A stretch of 46,727 nt of DNA from a virus. The notes under the pieces are model-generated. The model did not search any database. It was not told the DNA's origin and was given only the letters and a program-made list of their open reading frames with translations. The stretch spans positions 1 to 46,727 of IMG/VR virus record IMGVR_UViG_3300025887_000038; one strand, given 5' to 3'. This document shows positions 36,737 through 45,725 of the stretch, one piece after another. Position 1 is the stretch's first letter. Every line of letters starts with the position of its first letter. Both the position numbers and the translations under genes were made by a program.

Positions 36737-39339
36737 TGAAATATCTCACCTTTACGAAGCAAGAGCGCAACTCTTACGAGATATGCTTCCTTGTCCCCTC
36801 GCTACATATGGCAGATATCGACCGACACTATGTCGAGCCGTTTCTCGATAATGAGCGTGAACACCTGCTGGCCTATGACCTGTTCCAACAGGGCAAGAAG
36901 ACCCCAGTGAAACTCCAACGGGAGTACCTCGAGCAGCTCCTCCCAATTCTGGAGGATCTGCATGTCAAATACCTCGTCACCTGTGATGCAGAGTATTTCA
37001 AAACCCTCACCAAATCCCCCAAAGCAGATGCTGCTCTAGGATACGTTCTGGATAGTGTCTGTGGCCGCTTCAAGGTCATCTACTGCCCAAATTACAAGAC
37101 GATCTTTTACGATCCAGACCGTATCAAAACGAATATCAGTGCTGCCCTGCGTGCTCTCGCAATGCACCGGCAGGATACCTACCTTCCCCCGGGCTACGAG
37201 ATCATCAAGTCTGGCTCCTACCCTTCAACCACGGCTGACATCAGATCCTGGCTCCAGCTTTTGTTGGATATGAACTGCGCTCTATCGGCAGACATCGAGA
37301 CATTCTCTCTGAAGCATCATGAAGCCGGCATAGGCACCATCAGCTTTGCATGGAATGAGAGCGAAGGTGTTTCCTTCGCAGTTGACTATGAGCCAATCCC
37401 CGGTGCCACATCAGCCCCCTACGGCAGAGCCGTAGTCAATGGGCCTGTGCGAGAGTTGCTGAAGGAGTTCTTCCGCGCCTTCAAACATAAGATGATCTGG
37501 CACAACATCAGCTTTGATGTCTATGTGCTTGTTTATCAACTCTTTATGGATGACCTCCTCGACACGAAAGGTCTCCTAGATGGCCAAGCAGTTCTTCTCA
37601 ACAACTGGCACTGCACCAAGCTCATCACATACCTCGCCACCAACTCGTGTGCCGGTAACAAACTAGGTCTGAAAGACCAGGCCCAGGAGTTCGCAGGCAA
37701 CTACGCTGTGGGTGACATCAAAGATATCACCATGATACCTTTGGACGTCCTGTTGCGGTACAATCTGGTGGATACCCTTTCCACCTGGTTCGTCTTCAAC
37801 AAGCACTGGCCCACCATGGTCCAGGACGAGCAGCTCGAGATCTATAACGAGCTGTTCCAGCCCTGCATTTGGGACATAATCCAGATGCAGCTCACTGGCC
37901 TTCCCATTGATATGGAAGAGGTAAAGCGTCTCGAGATCGAGTTGCAAACTCATTCCGACAAAGCTGTCGCTGAGATGAACAACAACATTCTCCTGCAGGA
38001 GTTCCTCTACACGGAGAATGAGGCCTTAGTTCTCAAGAAGAACGCAGAATACAAGGTCAAGCGCATCACGCTTGCTGATGTCGATGTACCCTTCAATCCC
38101 AACTCGGGCCCGCAGCTTCAGCGGTTCCTCTTTGAGCAGCTTGACCTGCCTGTTCTGGATCTCACCGATACAAAGCAGCCGGCCACTGGAGGGGAAACTC
38201 TCGAGAAGCTTCTGAACCACACAGAGGATCCAGAGATACTGGAGTTTCTGCAAGCTTTGCTGGAGTTCAAAGGCGTCGATAAGCTCCTCACCAGCTTCAT
38301 TCCTGCGTTCCTCAAAGCGGCGCCGGATGACAATGGTTGGCACTGGCTCTTTGGCAACTTCAACCTTGGTGGAACTCTGTCCGGTCGCCTGTCCTCATCG
38401 GGACCCAACCTGCAGAACCTACCGGCCAAAGGCAAATGGGCTAAGCTGGTCAAGAAGTGTTTCAAAGCCCCTCCTGGTTTTCTGTTTATTGGTCTGGATT
38501 TCGACTCCCTTGAGGACAAGATTTCAGCTCTCACAACAAACGATCCCAATAAGCTGAAGGTCTACACGGATGGGTATGACGGGCACTCTTTGAGGGCCTA
38601 CTCGTATTTCACCGAGCGGATGTCTGACATTGATCCAGACTCAGTGGCCAGCATCAACTCGATCGGCAAGAAATACCCCAATGAACGGCAGGATTCTAAA
38701 GCTCCGACTTTTGCCCTCACTTACCAAGGGACCTACATCACCCTGATCAACAACTCAGGGTTCACCGAGCCCTTGGCACGCCACATCGAGAACCAGTACC
38801 ACGAGCTGTACCGGGTCTCAGACGAGTGGGTTGCTGCCCGCATCCATGAAGCCTCAAAGACCGGTTTCATCACGGGTGCCTTTGGTCTCAAAGTCCGGAC
38901 CCCTCTGCTGAAGCAGACCATCCTCGGAAACCGAGGCACACCCTATGAAGCAGAGGCCGAAGGTCGCTCAGCGGGCAATGCTTTGGGACAGTCTTGGTGT
39001 CTCCTCAATAGCCGGGCCCACAAAGAGTTCATGAAGGTCGTTAGATCTGGTGAATATCGCCTGGATATACGGCCCTGCGCTCAAATCCATGACGCAGGCT
39101 ACTACGTCATCCCTGATGCGATGCCTGTTTTACGCTATGTAAACAAGCATTTAGTCGAGGCTGTGCAGTGGCAAGATCACCCAGATATCCAACATGATGC
39201 CGTCAAACTCAGCGGGCAATTAGGGGTCTTTTACCCTGATTGGTCAGCGGAGATGACACTCCCAATCGAAGCATCAAGTGAAACTATCAACGATCTTGCT
39301 TATAAACATCACTTGAAATACTGTGCTGAAACCGCTTGA
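36736..39339 (+). CDS. Family A DNA polymerase with 3'-5' exonuclease (N4 gp39-like)
   Basis: 867 aa (N4 gp39 ~872). Replicative polymerase. Exonuclease: Exo I D186-I-E188 (CALSADIETFS), Exo II KMIWHNISFDVY, Exo III YNLVDTLSTWF. Polymerase: motif A D588 (IGLDFDSLEDK), motif B RQDSKAPTFALTYQG with K655, motif C H785-D786 (AQIHDAGYYV). All catalytic residues seem present, so proofreading is expected. Coupled to the preceding gene (TAATG) and followed after 36 nt by the 100-aa gene. Confidence 0.93.
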   Translation: MKYLTFTKQERNSYEICFLVPSLHMADIDRHYVEPFLDNEREHLLAYDLFQQGKKTPVKLQREYLEQLLPILEDLHVKYLVTCDAEYFKTLTKSPKADAALGYVLDSVCGRFKVIYCPNYKTIFYDPDRIKTNISAALRALAMHRQDTYLPPGYEIIKSGSYPSTTADIRSWLQLLLDMNCALSADIETFSLKHHEAGIGTISFAWNESEGVSFAVDYEPIPGATSAPYGRAVVNGPVRELLKEFFRAFKHKMIWHNISFDVYVLVYQLFMDDLLDTKGLLDGQAVLLNNWHCTKLITYLATNSCAGNKLGLKDQAQEFAGNYAVGDIKDITMIPLDVLLRYNLVDTLSTWFVFNKHWPTMVQDEQLEIYNELFQPCIWDIIQMQLTGLPIDMEEVKRLEIELQTHSDKAVAEMNNNILLQEFLYTENEALVLKKNAEYKVKRITLADVDVPFNPNSGPQLQRFLFEQLDLPVLDLTDTKQPATGGETLEKLLNHTEDPEILEFLQALLEFKGVDKLLTSFIPAFLKAAPDDNGWHWLFGNFNLGGTLSGRLSSSGPNLQNLPAKGKWAKLVKKCFKAPPGFLFIGLDFDSLEDKISALTTNDPNKLKVYTDGYDGHSLRAYSYFTERMSDIDPDSVASINSIGKKYPNERQDSKAPTFALTYQGTYITLINNSGFTEPLARHIENQYHELYRVSDEWVAARIHEASKTGFITGAFGLKVRTPLLKQTILGNRGTPYEAEAEGRSAGNALGQSWCLLNSRAHKEFMKVVRSGEYRLDIRPCAQIHDAGYYVIPDAMPVLRYVNKHLVEAVQWQDHPDIQHDAVKLSGQLGVFYPDWSAEMTLPIEASSETINDLAYKHHLKYCAETA

Positions 39340-39340
39340 T

Positions 39341-39356
39341 ATTATCCCCCGATAAT
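39341..39356 (+). other. AT-rich hairpin with C4 loop after DNA polymerase
   Basis: ATTATC-CCCC-GATAAT (39341-39356) begins directly after the polymerase stop. A similar hairpin with a C3 loop is found before the gp44-like gene (42909). A promoter or regulatory element for the phage RNAPII is possible. Confidence 0.35.
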
Positions 39357-39375
39357 CAACTAGAAAGATTCCCCA

Positions 39376-39678
39376 ATGTCTAAGTCTGAAGTCCAAAGCC
39401 GTGCCATGTATTTTTACATCGCCTCGGTCGAAGCCAACTTTGAGCGTGACGGTGCAATCCGTCGACGCACGATGAATATCGTGTTGGAACTCCAGGAACG
39501 GAAGATCACAGCTGCGGCCCTGAACAACGCTCAGCTCGCCATCACACAACGTCTCTTTGAAGAGATGGGTGTCGACCGTGAGTCCACCAAAGACCTGGTG
39601 TTCCTGAACATCAGCTACCTGGGTCACATGCCTCGCCGGGCTTTCCACGACATGCAGCCAGAATCTTTAGACTCCTGA
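39376..39678 (+). CDS. Hypothetical protein in replication cluster
   Basis: 100 aa, helical, charged (MSKSEVQSRAMYFYIASVEANFERDGAIRRRTMNIVLELQERKITAAALNNAQLAITQ). The C-terminal LVFLNISYLGHMPRRAFHDM is less regular. Located between the DNA polymerase and the nuclease gene. No recognised family; ends inside a terminator stem. Confidence 0.65.
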   Translation: MSKSEVQSRAMYFYIASVEANFERDGAIRRRTMNIVLELQERKITAAALNNAQLAITQRLFEEMGVDRESTKDLVFLNISYLGHMPRRAFHDMQPESLDS

Positions 39679-39688
39679 GTCTTTTTTT
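39669..39688 (+). terminator. Intrinsic terminator overlapping the stop codon
   Basis: AGACT-CCTG-AGTCT followed by seven T (39682-39688). The 5-bp stem is short; the stop codon of the 100-aa gene lies in the loop. Probably a partial terminator within the replication cluster. Confidence 0.6.
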
Positions 39689-39727
39689 GGGGCTGAAGCC
39701 TCCTTCTGCAACACCAAGAGGTGATCC

Positions 39728-40726
39728 ATGAACGTAATGACCAACAACTCCGATCTGTCTCTCTGCATGTCCGTCTGGCTTGCCCATGACGACTACGCCA
39801 ATGGCGCAGACCAGTTCCCTGGGAAGAACGTGATATCGGCCACCTCGTTGCTGAAGCCTACCCGCCAGCTTGTCCTGGGAAATCGTGTGCCCATGAAGGA
39901 GCGGACTGTCGACGTATCTGACATGATCCCCTCCCAATTGGGCCGCGCTATCCATGACAGCATCGAGGGAGCCTGGACCCATGGCTACCAAGAGGCCATG
40001 CTCAAGCTGGGGTACACCCAGAAAGTCATCGACCGTGTCAGGATCAACCCTGAGACCGTCGAAGACGGGGACCTTCCCGTCTATCTCGAGCAACGGTTTT
40101 TCAAATCCATCACAGTTGATGGTGTGGAAATCATCATATCGGGCAAATTCGACCAGATTATCATGGGCGAATTGAACGACACCAAGACCACATCCGTCTA
40201 CGCCTACATCAATCGCTCGAAGGAAGAGGACTACCGAATTCAGGGCTCGATCTATCGTTGGATCAGCCAAGACAAGGTGACCTCTGACATCATGCGTATC
40301 CAGCACGTCTTCACCGACTGGCAAAGGTCCATGGCCCGAGCCAGCAGAGATTACCCCCAAGAGCGGGTTGTCGAATTCAAAGTGGAGATGATGAACATCA
40401 AAGAGACCGAGAATTGGATGCGTCTCAAGGTCCGGGAAATCATTGCCAACCAGAACCTCCCAGAACCAGAAGTGATCCGGTGCTCTGACAAAGATCTCTG
40501 GAAATCTGACCCGCAATACAAGTTCTACGCTGACCCCGCAAAAGCCACACAAGGTGGAAGATCTACAAAGAACTTCGCCAATTACCCCGCAGCTGCAGCC
40601 CACCGCAACAAGGCGGGAAAAGGCGTTGTCATAACAGTTCCCGGCCAGGTGAAAGCCTGTGGCTACTGCCCTGGCTTTACCGAATGCACTCAGAAAGACG
40701 AGTACCCTGAAAATGATCGATCTTAA
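39728..40726 (+). CDS. PD-(D/E)XK (RecB/Cas4-like) nuclease (N4 gp42-like)
   Basis: 332 aa. Core SGKFDQIIMGELNDTKTTSVYAY gives the D...D-x-K pattern of PD-(D/E)XK nucleases, with a helix before it containing R and Q. A C-terminal cysteine cluster, KACGYCPGFTECTQ, resembles Cas4-type Fe-S ligands (an N-terminal Cys would be the fourth). Probably a DNA exonuclease used in replication or recombination. It overlaps the primase gene by 14 nt and matches N4 gene 42 by order and size. Confidence 0.75.
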   Translation: MNVMTNNSDLSLCMSVWLAHDDYANGADQFPGKNVISATSLLKPTRQLVLGNRVPMKERTVDVSDMIPSQLGRAIHDSIEGAWTHGYQEAMLKLGYTQKVIDRVRINPETVEDGDLPVYLEQRFFKSITVDGVEIIISGKFDQIIMGELNDTKTTSVYAYINRSKEEDYRIQGSIYRWISQDKVTSDIMRIQHVFTDWQRSMARASRDYPQERVVEFKVEMMNIKETENWMRLKVREIIANQNLPEPEVIRCSDKDLWKSDPQYKFYADPAKATQGGRSTKNFANYPAAAAHRNKAGKGVVITVPGQVKACGYCPGFTECTQKDEYPENDRS

Positions 40727-42860
40727 CACTGTAGACCACCACCCTGCGATCGAGGAAATTGTCGAAATCCTCTGCAATAAAGCCCAGAAAACCGACCGTG
40801 GTTTCTTCCGTGTTGAGGTTGCCTATTTCCTCTCCAAGATGGCCGCTTCAATGCGTGCCACGATCCAGACAAAGGACCGGGGAGAGATCCCAGTGAATGT
40901 TTATGCACTGGCCCTGGCAACGTCCGGCTTTGGAAAAGGCCATTCCATAAGTATTATGGAAACTGACTTCATGGCTGGCTTCCGCAAACGCTTCATGGAA
41001 GACACATTTCCGGTAATCTCTGAAGGCCACCTCGCCCGTCTTGCTCTCGAACGTGCAGCCATGTCAGGCAAGACCGAAGAGGAAGAAAAGCAGAAGCTTG
41101 ACCGGGAATTCATGGATGCAGGCGCACTCGCTTTCACCTTCGATTCAGGCACTCCAGCAGCCGTCAAGCAGATGCGCCAGAAGCTTCTCCTGGCAAAGTG
41201 CGGCGCCATCAATCTCCAGATCGATGAGATTGGTTCCAATCTTGTTGGCTCCACAGATGTTCTCAACGTCTTCCTCGAGCTTTACGATCAAGGACAGGTC
41301 AAGCAGAAGCTCATCAAGAATACCGCGGAGAACACCCGGGGCGAAGAGCTTGAGGGCAAGACCCCAACCAACGCTCTGTTGTTTGGCACACCGTCAAAGC
41401 TTCTCGACGGAGGCATCACTGAGGATCACTTCTACTCCTTCCTGGAGATAGGCTACGCTCGTCGCTGCCTGTTTGCATGGGGTGAGCATGAACGTGCTTC
41501 CGCCTCTCTGTCGCCTGCCGAGATCTACAAGCGGCTTACACAGAGCAGAAACACTGCCACTACAAACGCATGGACCAATCAGTTCGCGCTTCTCGCTGAC
41601 CCAGCAAAGTATGGCTGGGAGATGGAAGTCCAGGACGACGTAGCAATCGAGCTGCTCACCTACAAGATTGAGTGTGAGGACCTTGCCGATCGCATGGCCG
41701 ATCATGAGGATATCCGCAAAGCGGAGATGTCTCACCGGTACTTCAAGTGCATCAAACTGGCCGGCGCATTGGCATTTGTCGATGAGTCTTCCGAAATCAC
41801 AATGTCCCACCTGCACTCTTCCATGAAACTGGTCGAGGAAAGTGGCGTTGCGTTCCAGAAGCTGATGAACCGTGAGAAGACCTACGTGAAGCTGGCCAAG
41901 TACATTGCGGCCAACGACACTGAGTTGACCCACGCTGATCTGCACGAAGCCCTTCCGTTCTATAAGTCGGGCCAGGCTGCACGCAACGAGATGATGACCC
42001 TGGCGACTGCCTGGGGCTACAAGCAGCACATCCTCATTCGGAAAACTTTCGTGGATGGTATTGAATTCTTCTCAGGTGACACGCTTGAGGAGACCAACCT
42101 AGACGAGATGCGTCTGTCGTACTCGGACCACTTTGCTTACAACTATCAACCCGAGAAAGCTGCCTTCAAGCAGCTGCACCTGTTGACCCAAGCAAAGGAC
42201 ATGCACTGGGCAAATCACCACTTCACCAAAGGCCACCGTGCCGAGGAGAATGTGATCGAGGGCTTCAACATGGTCGTCATCGACTTTGATGGGGATGTGC
42301 AACTGGCAACAGTTCACGACCTCCTGAAAGACTACCAGTTCATGACCCACACCACGAAGCGTCACACACCTGAAGTGAACCGCTTCCGGGTCATCTTGCC
42401 GATCAACTATGTCCTGACACTGGATCAGGACGACTACAAAGAGTTCATGAACAACGTCATGGATTGGCTGCCATTCAAAGCTGACGAGCAAGCAAACCAG
42501 CGTGCCCGCAAGTGGATGACATTCGATGGTGGCACCCATCATTACAATGACGGGGACCTCCTCGACTCTTTGAAGTTCATCCCAAAGACCACGAAGAACG
42601 AACAGTACCGCAACTCTATGAGTGAACTGGAGTCTCTCGATAATCTCGAGCGCTGGTTCGCTCAGCGGATGGCGTCAGGCAACCGAAACAACCAGATGAT
42701 CAAGTACGCCTTGGCTCTGGTTGATGGCGGTATGGATCTGACCCAAGTCGAGCAATCTGTTCTCAGCTTCAACGCTCGTATGAACTCACCTCTTACGGAA
42801 GATGAGATCAGATCTACGATTCTCGTCACCGTAGCGAAAAAGATCTACTCGTCTCCTTGA
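40713..42860 (+). CDS. DUF3987 ATPase-primase fusion (N4 gp43-like)
   Basis: 715 aa (N4 gp43 ~723). Residues ~20-400 match the DUF3987-like helicase/ATPase type (VYALALATSGFGKGHSISIM as P-loop region, LQIDEIGS as Walker B, LLFGTPSKLL as sensor). Residues ~500-640 form an archaeo-eukaryotic-type primase core with D524-x-D526 (VVIDFDGD), HTTKRHTPEVNRFRVIL and RARKWMTFDGG. The C-terminal ~60 residues are a helical PriCT-like tail. Supplies RNA primers and probably unwinding for replication. ATG 40713 chosen, since an earlier start at 40659 would overlap the nuclease gene by 68 nt. Confidence 0.85.
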   Translation: MIDLNTVDHHPAIEEIVEILCNKAQKTDRGFFRVEVAYFLSKMAASMRATIQTKDRGEIPVNVYALALATSGFGKGHSISIMETDFMAGFRKRFMEDTFPVISEGHLARLALERAAMSGKTEEEEKQKLDREFMDAGALAFTFDSGTPAAVKQMRQKLLLAKCGAINLQIDEIGSNLVGSTDVLNVFLELYDQGQVKQKLIKNTAENTRGEELEGKTPTNALLFGTPSKLLDGGITEDHFYSFLEIGYARRCLFAWGEHERASASLSPAEIYKRLTQSRNTATTNAWTNQFALLADPAKYGWEMEVQDDVAIELLTYKIECEDLADRMADHEDIRKAEMSHRYFKCIKLAGALAFVDESSEITMSHLHSSMKLVEESGVAFQKLMNREKTYVKLAKYIAANDTELTHADLHEALPFYKSGQAARNEMMTLATAWGYKQHILIRKTFVDGIEFFSGDTLEETNLDEMRLSYSDHFAYNYQPEKAAFKQLHLLTQAKDMHWANHHFTKGHRAEENVIEGFNMVVIDFDGDVQLATVHDLLKDYQFMTHTTKRHTPEVNRFRVILPINYVLTLDQDDYKEFMNNVMDWLPFKADEQANQRARKWMTFDGGTHHYNDGDLLDSLKFIPKTTKNEQYRNSMSELESLDNLERWFAQRMASGNRNNQMIKYALALVDGGMDLTQVEQSVLSFNARMNSPLTEDEIRSTILVTVAKKIYSSP

Positions 42861-42908
42861 TATATTATCTAGGATATGTGACACCTTAATCCCCGCGATA
42901 TAATCCAC

Positions 42909-42927
42909 GGATATTTCCCAAATATCC
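42909..42927 (+). other. 8-bp hairpin with CCC loop before the gp44-like gene
   Basis: GGATATTT-CCC-AAATATCC is perfect and AT-rich, 3-nt loop, in the 119-nt gap after the primase gene, followed by ATTGTTTTTTC. It could terminate the upstream unit or be a promoter element; its 3-nt loop is reminiscent of phage RNAP hairpins, but the loop sequence differs from the early ones. Confidence 0.45.
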
Positions 42928-42979
42928 AATTGATTGTTTTTTCTGGTTGGTTCAATCCGCCAGATCGAAAGGACGCACT

Positions 42980-43708
42980 ATGTCTCAAAATTTTAATGAT
43001 CAACTCGTCTTGATTGCGGGGGAATCCGGTACTGGCAAGTCAGCCAGCTTGATCGACCTCCCTAACCACGAACGGGTGATGTACCTGAACTGCGAGTCCG
43101 GCAAGAAACTGCCGTTCAAAAACAAGTTCAAGACATTCGTCATCACGGACCCATACCAGGTCCATGAAGCATTTGATCATGCTCTCAACAGCCCCGATTT
43201 CGATATCATCGTGGTCGACACTCTGACGTTCCTCATGGACATGTTCGAGACTCAGTATGTGCTGCCCTCCACCAATGGAATGCAGGCATGGGGCCAGTAC
43301 GGTCAGTTCTTCAAAGTCCTGATGCAGGAGAAAGTCGCCGCCTCTGACAAGTCGGTGATTATCCTTGGCCACACACGCTCCGAGCTTGATGAAAAAGCAA
43401 TGGAGATGAAAACAGCTGTGCCTGTCAAAGGCGCACTGAAAAACAACGGCATTGAAGCGTACTTCTCAACTGTTGTTGCAACAAAGAAGGTCTCACTCAA
43501 GGACCTCGAAGGCTACTCTTCTGGTCTGCTCACCCTGACAGAGCAAGATCATCTGCTTGGATTCAAGCACGTCTTTCAGACCGGACTGACCAAGGCCACG
43601 ATTGGAGAACGACTTCGCTCTCCCATGGGTATGTTCACGACGGCTGAGACATTCATGAACAACGATGCAGGACTGCTCCTGAAGCGCCTCAACGAATATT
43701 ACGCTTAA
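42980..43708 (+). CDS. P-loop ATPase (N4 gp44-like)
   Basis: 242 aa. Walker A GESGTGKSAS near residues 14-23 (LVLIAGESGTGKSASL), Walker B DIIVVDTLTF ~85, and VIILGHTRSELDEKAM as a sensor region. The small RecA/AAA-type ATPase is a constant member of N4-like replication clusters, between the primase fusion and the SSB (N4 gene 44). The partner and the action on DNA are unknown. ATG 42980 follows GAAAGGA; an upstream start at 42947 is in frame but lacks a better ribosome binding site. Confidence 0.82.
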   Translation: MSQNFNDQLVLIAGESGTGKSASLIDLPNHERVMYLNCESGKKLPFKNKFKTFVITDPYQVHEAFDHALNSPDFDIIVVDTLTFLMDMFETQYVLPSTNGMQAWGQYGQFFKVLMQEKVAASDKSVIILGHTRSELDEKAMEMKTAVPVKGALKNNGIEAYFSTVVATKKVSLKDLEGYSSGLLTLTEQDHLLGFKHVFQTGLTKATIGERLRSPMGMFTTAETFMNNDAGLLLKRLNEYYA

Positions 43709-43736
43709 AGCGTCCTCAAAAAGTGAAGGAATAAAC

Positions 43737-44471
43737 ATGAATATGTTTGCAAATGTGACCTCTGACGGTCTCGAAGATGCAGTAGACCGTCTCGGTGGTG
43801 GTGGTGTCCTGGAAACAGGCGGATACCCTGCAACGGTCAAACTGGCCTATGCTGGTAAATCCAACAGCTCCAACGCGCAGTCTGTCGTTGTGCACTTGGA
43901 TATCGGTGGCATGGAAGTCCGTGAATCCCTCTGGGTCATGAACAAAAATGGCCAGAACTTCTACCAGGACAAGAATGACGCAACCAAACGTCAGCCTCTC
44001 CCTGGCTTCACAACTGCAGATGACCTGTGCTTGTTGATCACTGGCCAACCTCTCTCTTCTACCAACATCGAAGAGAAGATCGTTTCGCTCTATGACTTCG
44101 AAGCAAGAAAGGATCTTCCGCAGAATGTCCCTGTCTTGATCGATCTCATCGGCAAGCAGGTCACTGTTGGTCTCGTCAAACAGAACGTGGACAAGACTGC
44201 AAAGCAGCCTGATGGCTCCTACGCACCAACCGGTGAAACTCGTGACGAGAACACGATCGACAAGTTCTATCACGATCCGAGCTTGCGGACTGTCTCCGAA
44301 GTCAAAGCTGGCATCGAAGAAGCTGCCTTCTACCAAAAGTGGGTAGCCAAGAACGAAGGCAAAACTCGTATGCGTGCCAAGGGTGCTGAAGGCAACACTG
44401 GCGCTCCAGGGCGTCCAGCAGCTGCACCAGGTGCCGCACCGGCTCCTGCTAAGTCTCTGTTCGCGGTCTAA
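43737..44471 (+). CDS. Single-stranded DNA-binding protein (N4 gp45-like)
   Basis: 244 aa (N4 SSB 265 aa). Beta-rich body (GYPATVKLAYAGKSNSSNAQSVVVHLDIGGMEVRESLWVMNKNG), a long helical region, and a disordered Ala/Pro/Gly C-terminus (PGRPAAAPGAAPAPAKSLFAV). N4 SSB also activates late promoters for the host RNA polymerase. If the function is shared, this protein links replication to expression of the minus-strand late operons. Identified by position after gp44 and by overall pattern, since phage SSBs diverge strongly. Confidence 0.78.
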   Translation: MNMFANVTSDGLEDAVDRLGGGGVLETGGYPATVKLAYAGKSNSSNAQSVVVHLDIGGMEVRESLWVMNKNGQNFYQDKNDATKRQPLPGFTTADDLCLLITGQPLSSTNIEEKIVSLYDFEARKDLPQNVPVLIDLIGKQVTVGLVKQNVDKTAKQPDGSYAPTGETRDENTIDKFYHDPSLRTVSEVKAGIEEAAFYQKWVAKNEGKTRMRAKGAEGNTGAPGRPAAAPGAAPAPAKSLFAV

Positions 44472-44478
44472 GCAACAG

Positions 44479-44958
44479 ATGCTCGTAGGTATCGATCCAG
44501 GGTTCAGTGGGGCAATCGCCTTGCTGGACCCGGTTACCGGGAAGCTGGCTGTCCATGATATGCCAACTGCCCCTAACCCGAAGGGTCGAAATGAAACCGA
44601 TCTACATGGTCTTGCCAGGCTCCTCGCCCCAACTTGGGAAGGGCGCTCAATTGCCATGCTGGAGTTCGTCGCTGCCCGTCCAGGACAAGGGGTAGCCTCC
44701 ATGTTCCGGTTCGGTCAGCACTACGGCACAGTTCAAATGGCCCTCGCTGGCCATGGCTACGAAGTCCACTACGTCACGCCCCAACTCTGGAAAAAGCATT
44801 TCAAGCTTTCAAAGGACAAAGGGGTCAGCAGAGGTCTCGCTTCCCGCAGATTTCCTGCGAACTCAGAGAGCTACGGCCGAGTCAAAGATGACGGTCGAGC
44901 CGAAGCTTCTCTCATCGCTCTTTACGGTCTTGAGACCCTCAACAGATTGAAAGCATAA
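44479..44958 (+). CDS. RuvC-like Holliday junction resolvase
   Basis: 159 aa. RNase H-like catalytic residues in RuvC order: D6 (VGIDPGFSGAIALLD), E62 (MLEFVAARPGQG), and D138/E142 region (DDGRAEASLIALYG). Cleaves four-way junctions that arise in phage recombination and before packaging. ATG 44479 lies 8 nt after the SSB gene stop. Not part of the classical N4 set by my memory, but common in marine relatives. Confidence 0.85.
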   Translation: MLVGIDPGFSGAIALLDPVTGKLAVHDMPTAPNPKGRNETDLHGLARLLAPTWEGRSIAMLEFVAARPGQGVASMFRFGQHYGTVQMALAGHGYEVHYVTPQLWKKHFKLSKDKGVSRGLASRRFPANSESYGRVKDDGRAEASLIALYGLETLNRLKA

Positions 44959-44961
44959 CCC

Positions 44962-45402
44962 ATGCAAATCACCATGAACCAAGTCGAGATCACAGAAGCC
45001 ATCAAGGCCTATGTGTCGAGCCAGATCAACATCAACCCGGGGATGAACATCACTGTCGGTTTTGACCATACCTCCCCCTTATCAGCTGTCCTGAGCATCT
45101 CCTCTGACAAGACGATCTCAGACGAAGTTGAGGACGAGATCATCCTCATTGCTGCTCACGGTGAACCAAAAGCAGCAAAAGCCCCGCCGAAACCTCGCAA
45201 GGCAGTCAAGACAAAGAAACCTGAATTGGTCGTCGAAACGCCTCAAGAGGAAGTCGCTGCTCCTGTTGAATCTGTGGCCAACCCGTTTACCGAAGCCAAT
45301 GAAATCCAAGAGGCTGAGATTGTCGAAGAGGCTGCCGCTGAACCAGTAGAAGCAGCACCCGCTGCTGCAGCTCCTGTGTCCATCTTCAACTTCTCAAAAT
45401 GA
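44962..45402 (+). CDS. Hypothetical protein with disordered acidic tail
   Basis: 146 aa. N-terminal ~65 residues are ordered (MQITMNQVEITEAIKAYVSSQININPGMNITVGFD...) and resemble a small phage domain of unknown function. The rest is Lys/Pro-rich, then a Glu/Ala/Val low-complexity tail ending in APVSIFNFSK. Starts 4 nt after the resolvase gene. The C-terminal SIFNFSK may be a docking peptide; this is speculation. Confidence 0.6.
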   Translation: MQITMNQVEITEAIKAYVSSQININPGMNITVGFDHTSPLSAVLSISSDKTISDEVEDEIILIAAHGEPKAAKAPPKPRKAVKTKKPELVVETPQEEVAAPVESVANPFTEANEIQEAEIVEEAAAEPVEAAPAAAAPVSIFNFSK

Positions 45403-45560
45403 GCGACTGGTTCAAAGCCGTAGCGTTCGCCGTGATCCTGGCAATGGGATTCTTCGGTGCTCCTCTACTCTTCGTGGTTTTGAGCACCGTTCTAACAGTT
45501 GCTGCAATCGTCTTTCTGATCTGGTTCCTCCTTCAGATCGTCAAGGACGACAAGCAGTGA
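45399..45560 (+). CDS. Small membrane protein
   Basis: 53 aa: MSDWFKAVAFAVILAMGFFGAPLLFVVLSTVLTVAAIVFLIWFLLQIVKDDKQ. Two close hydrophobic segments; positively charged C-terminus. The ATG overlaps the previous stop (ATGA). The size and form resemble small holins or other lysis-accessory proteins, but no lysis neighbour is present. Confidence 0.55.
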   Translation: MSDWFKAVAFAVILAMGFFGAPLLFVVLSTVLTVAAIVFLIWFLLQIVKDDKQ

Positions 45561-45618
45561 AAGTAGGGGGCCCTGCACCCACACCCGGGGCCTCCTACAA
45601 ATCCTACATAATACCGGA

Positions 45619-45648
45619 ATAGCCGAGGTTTCCTCCCCCCCTCGGTTA
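45619..45648. terminator. Stem-loop after the membrane-protein gene
   Basis: ATAGCCGAGG (45619-45628) pairs with CCTCGGTTAT (45639-45648), 10 bp with one G-T pair, around a C-rich loop. No T-run, but it lies 60 nt downstream of the operon and before a second, stronger stem. Confidence 0.5.
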
Positions 45649-45688
45649 TCGTGCTGATGGCTACCCTCCCAGGTCTCGCATGTAACTA

Positions 45689-45725
45689 GGGCCCATCAGG
45701 ATCAAACCTGATGGGCCCACTTTTA
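45689..45725 (+). terminator. Strong 12-bp hairpin terminator
   Basis: GGGCCCATCAGG (45689-45700), loop ATCAAA, CCTGATGGGCCC (45707-45718): perfect 12-bp stem, followed by ACTTTT. It ends the replication operon in the plus direction. Confidence 0.8.
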
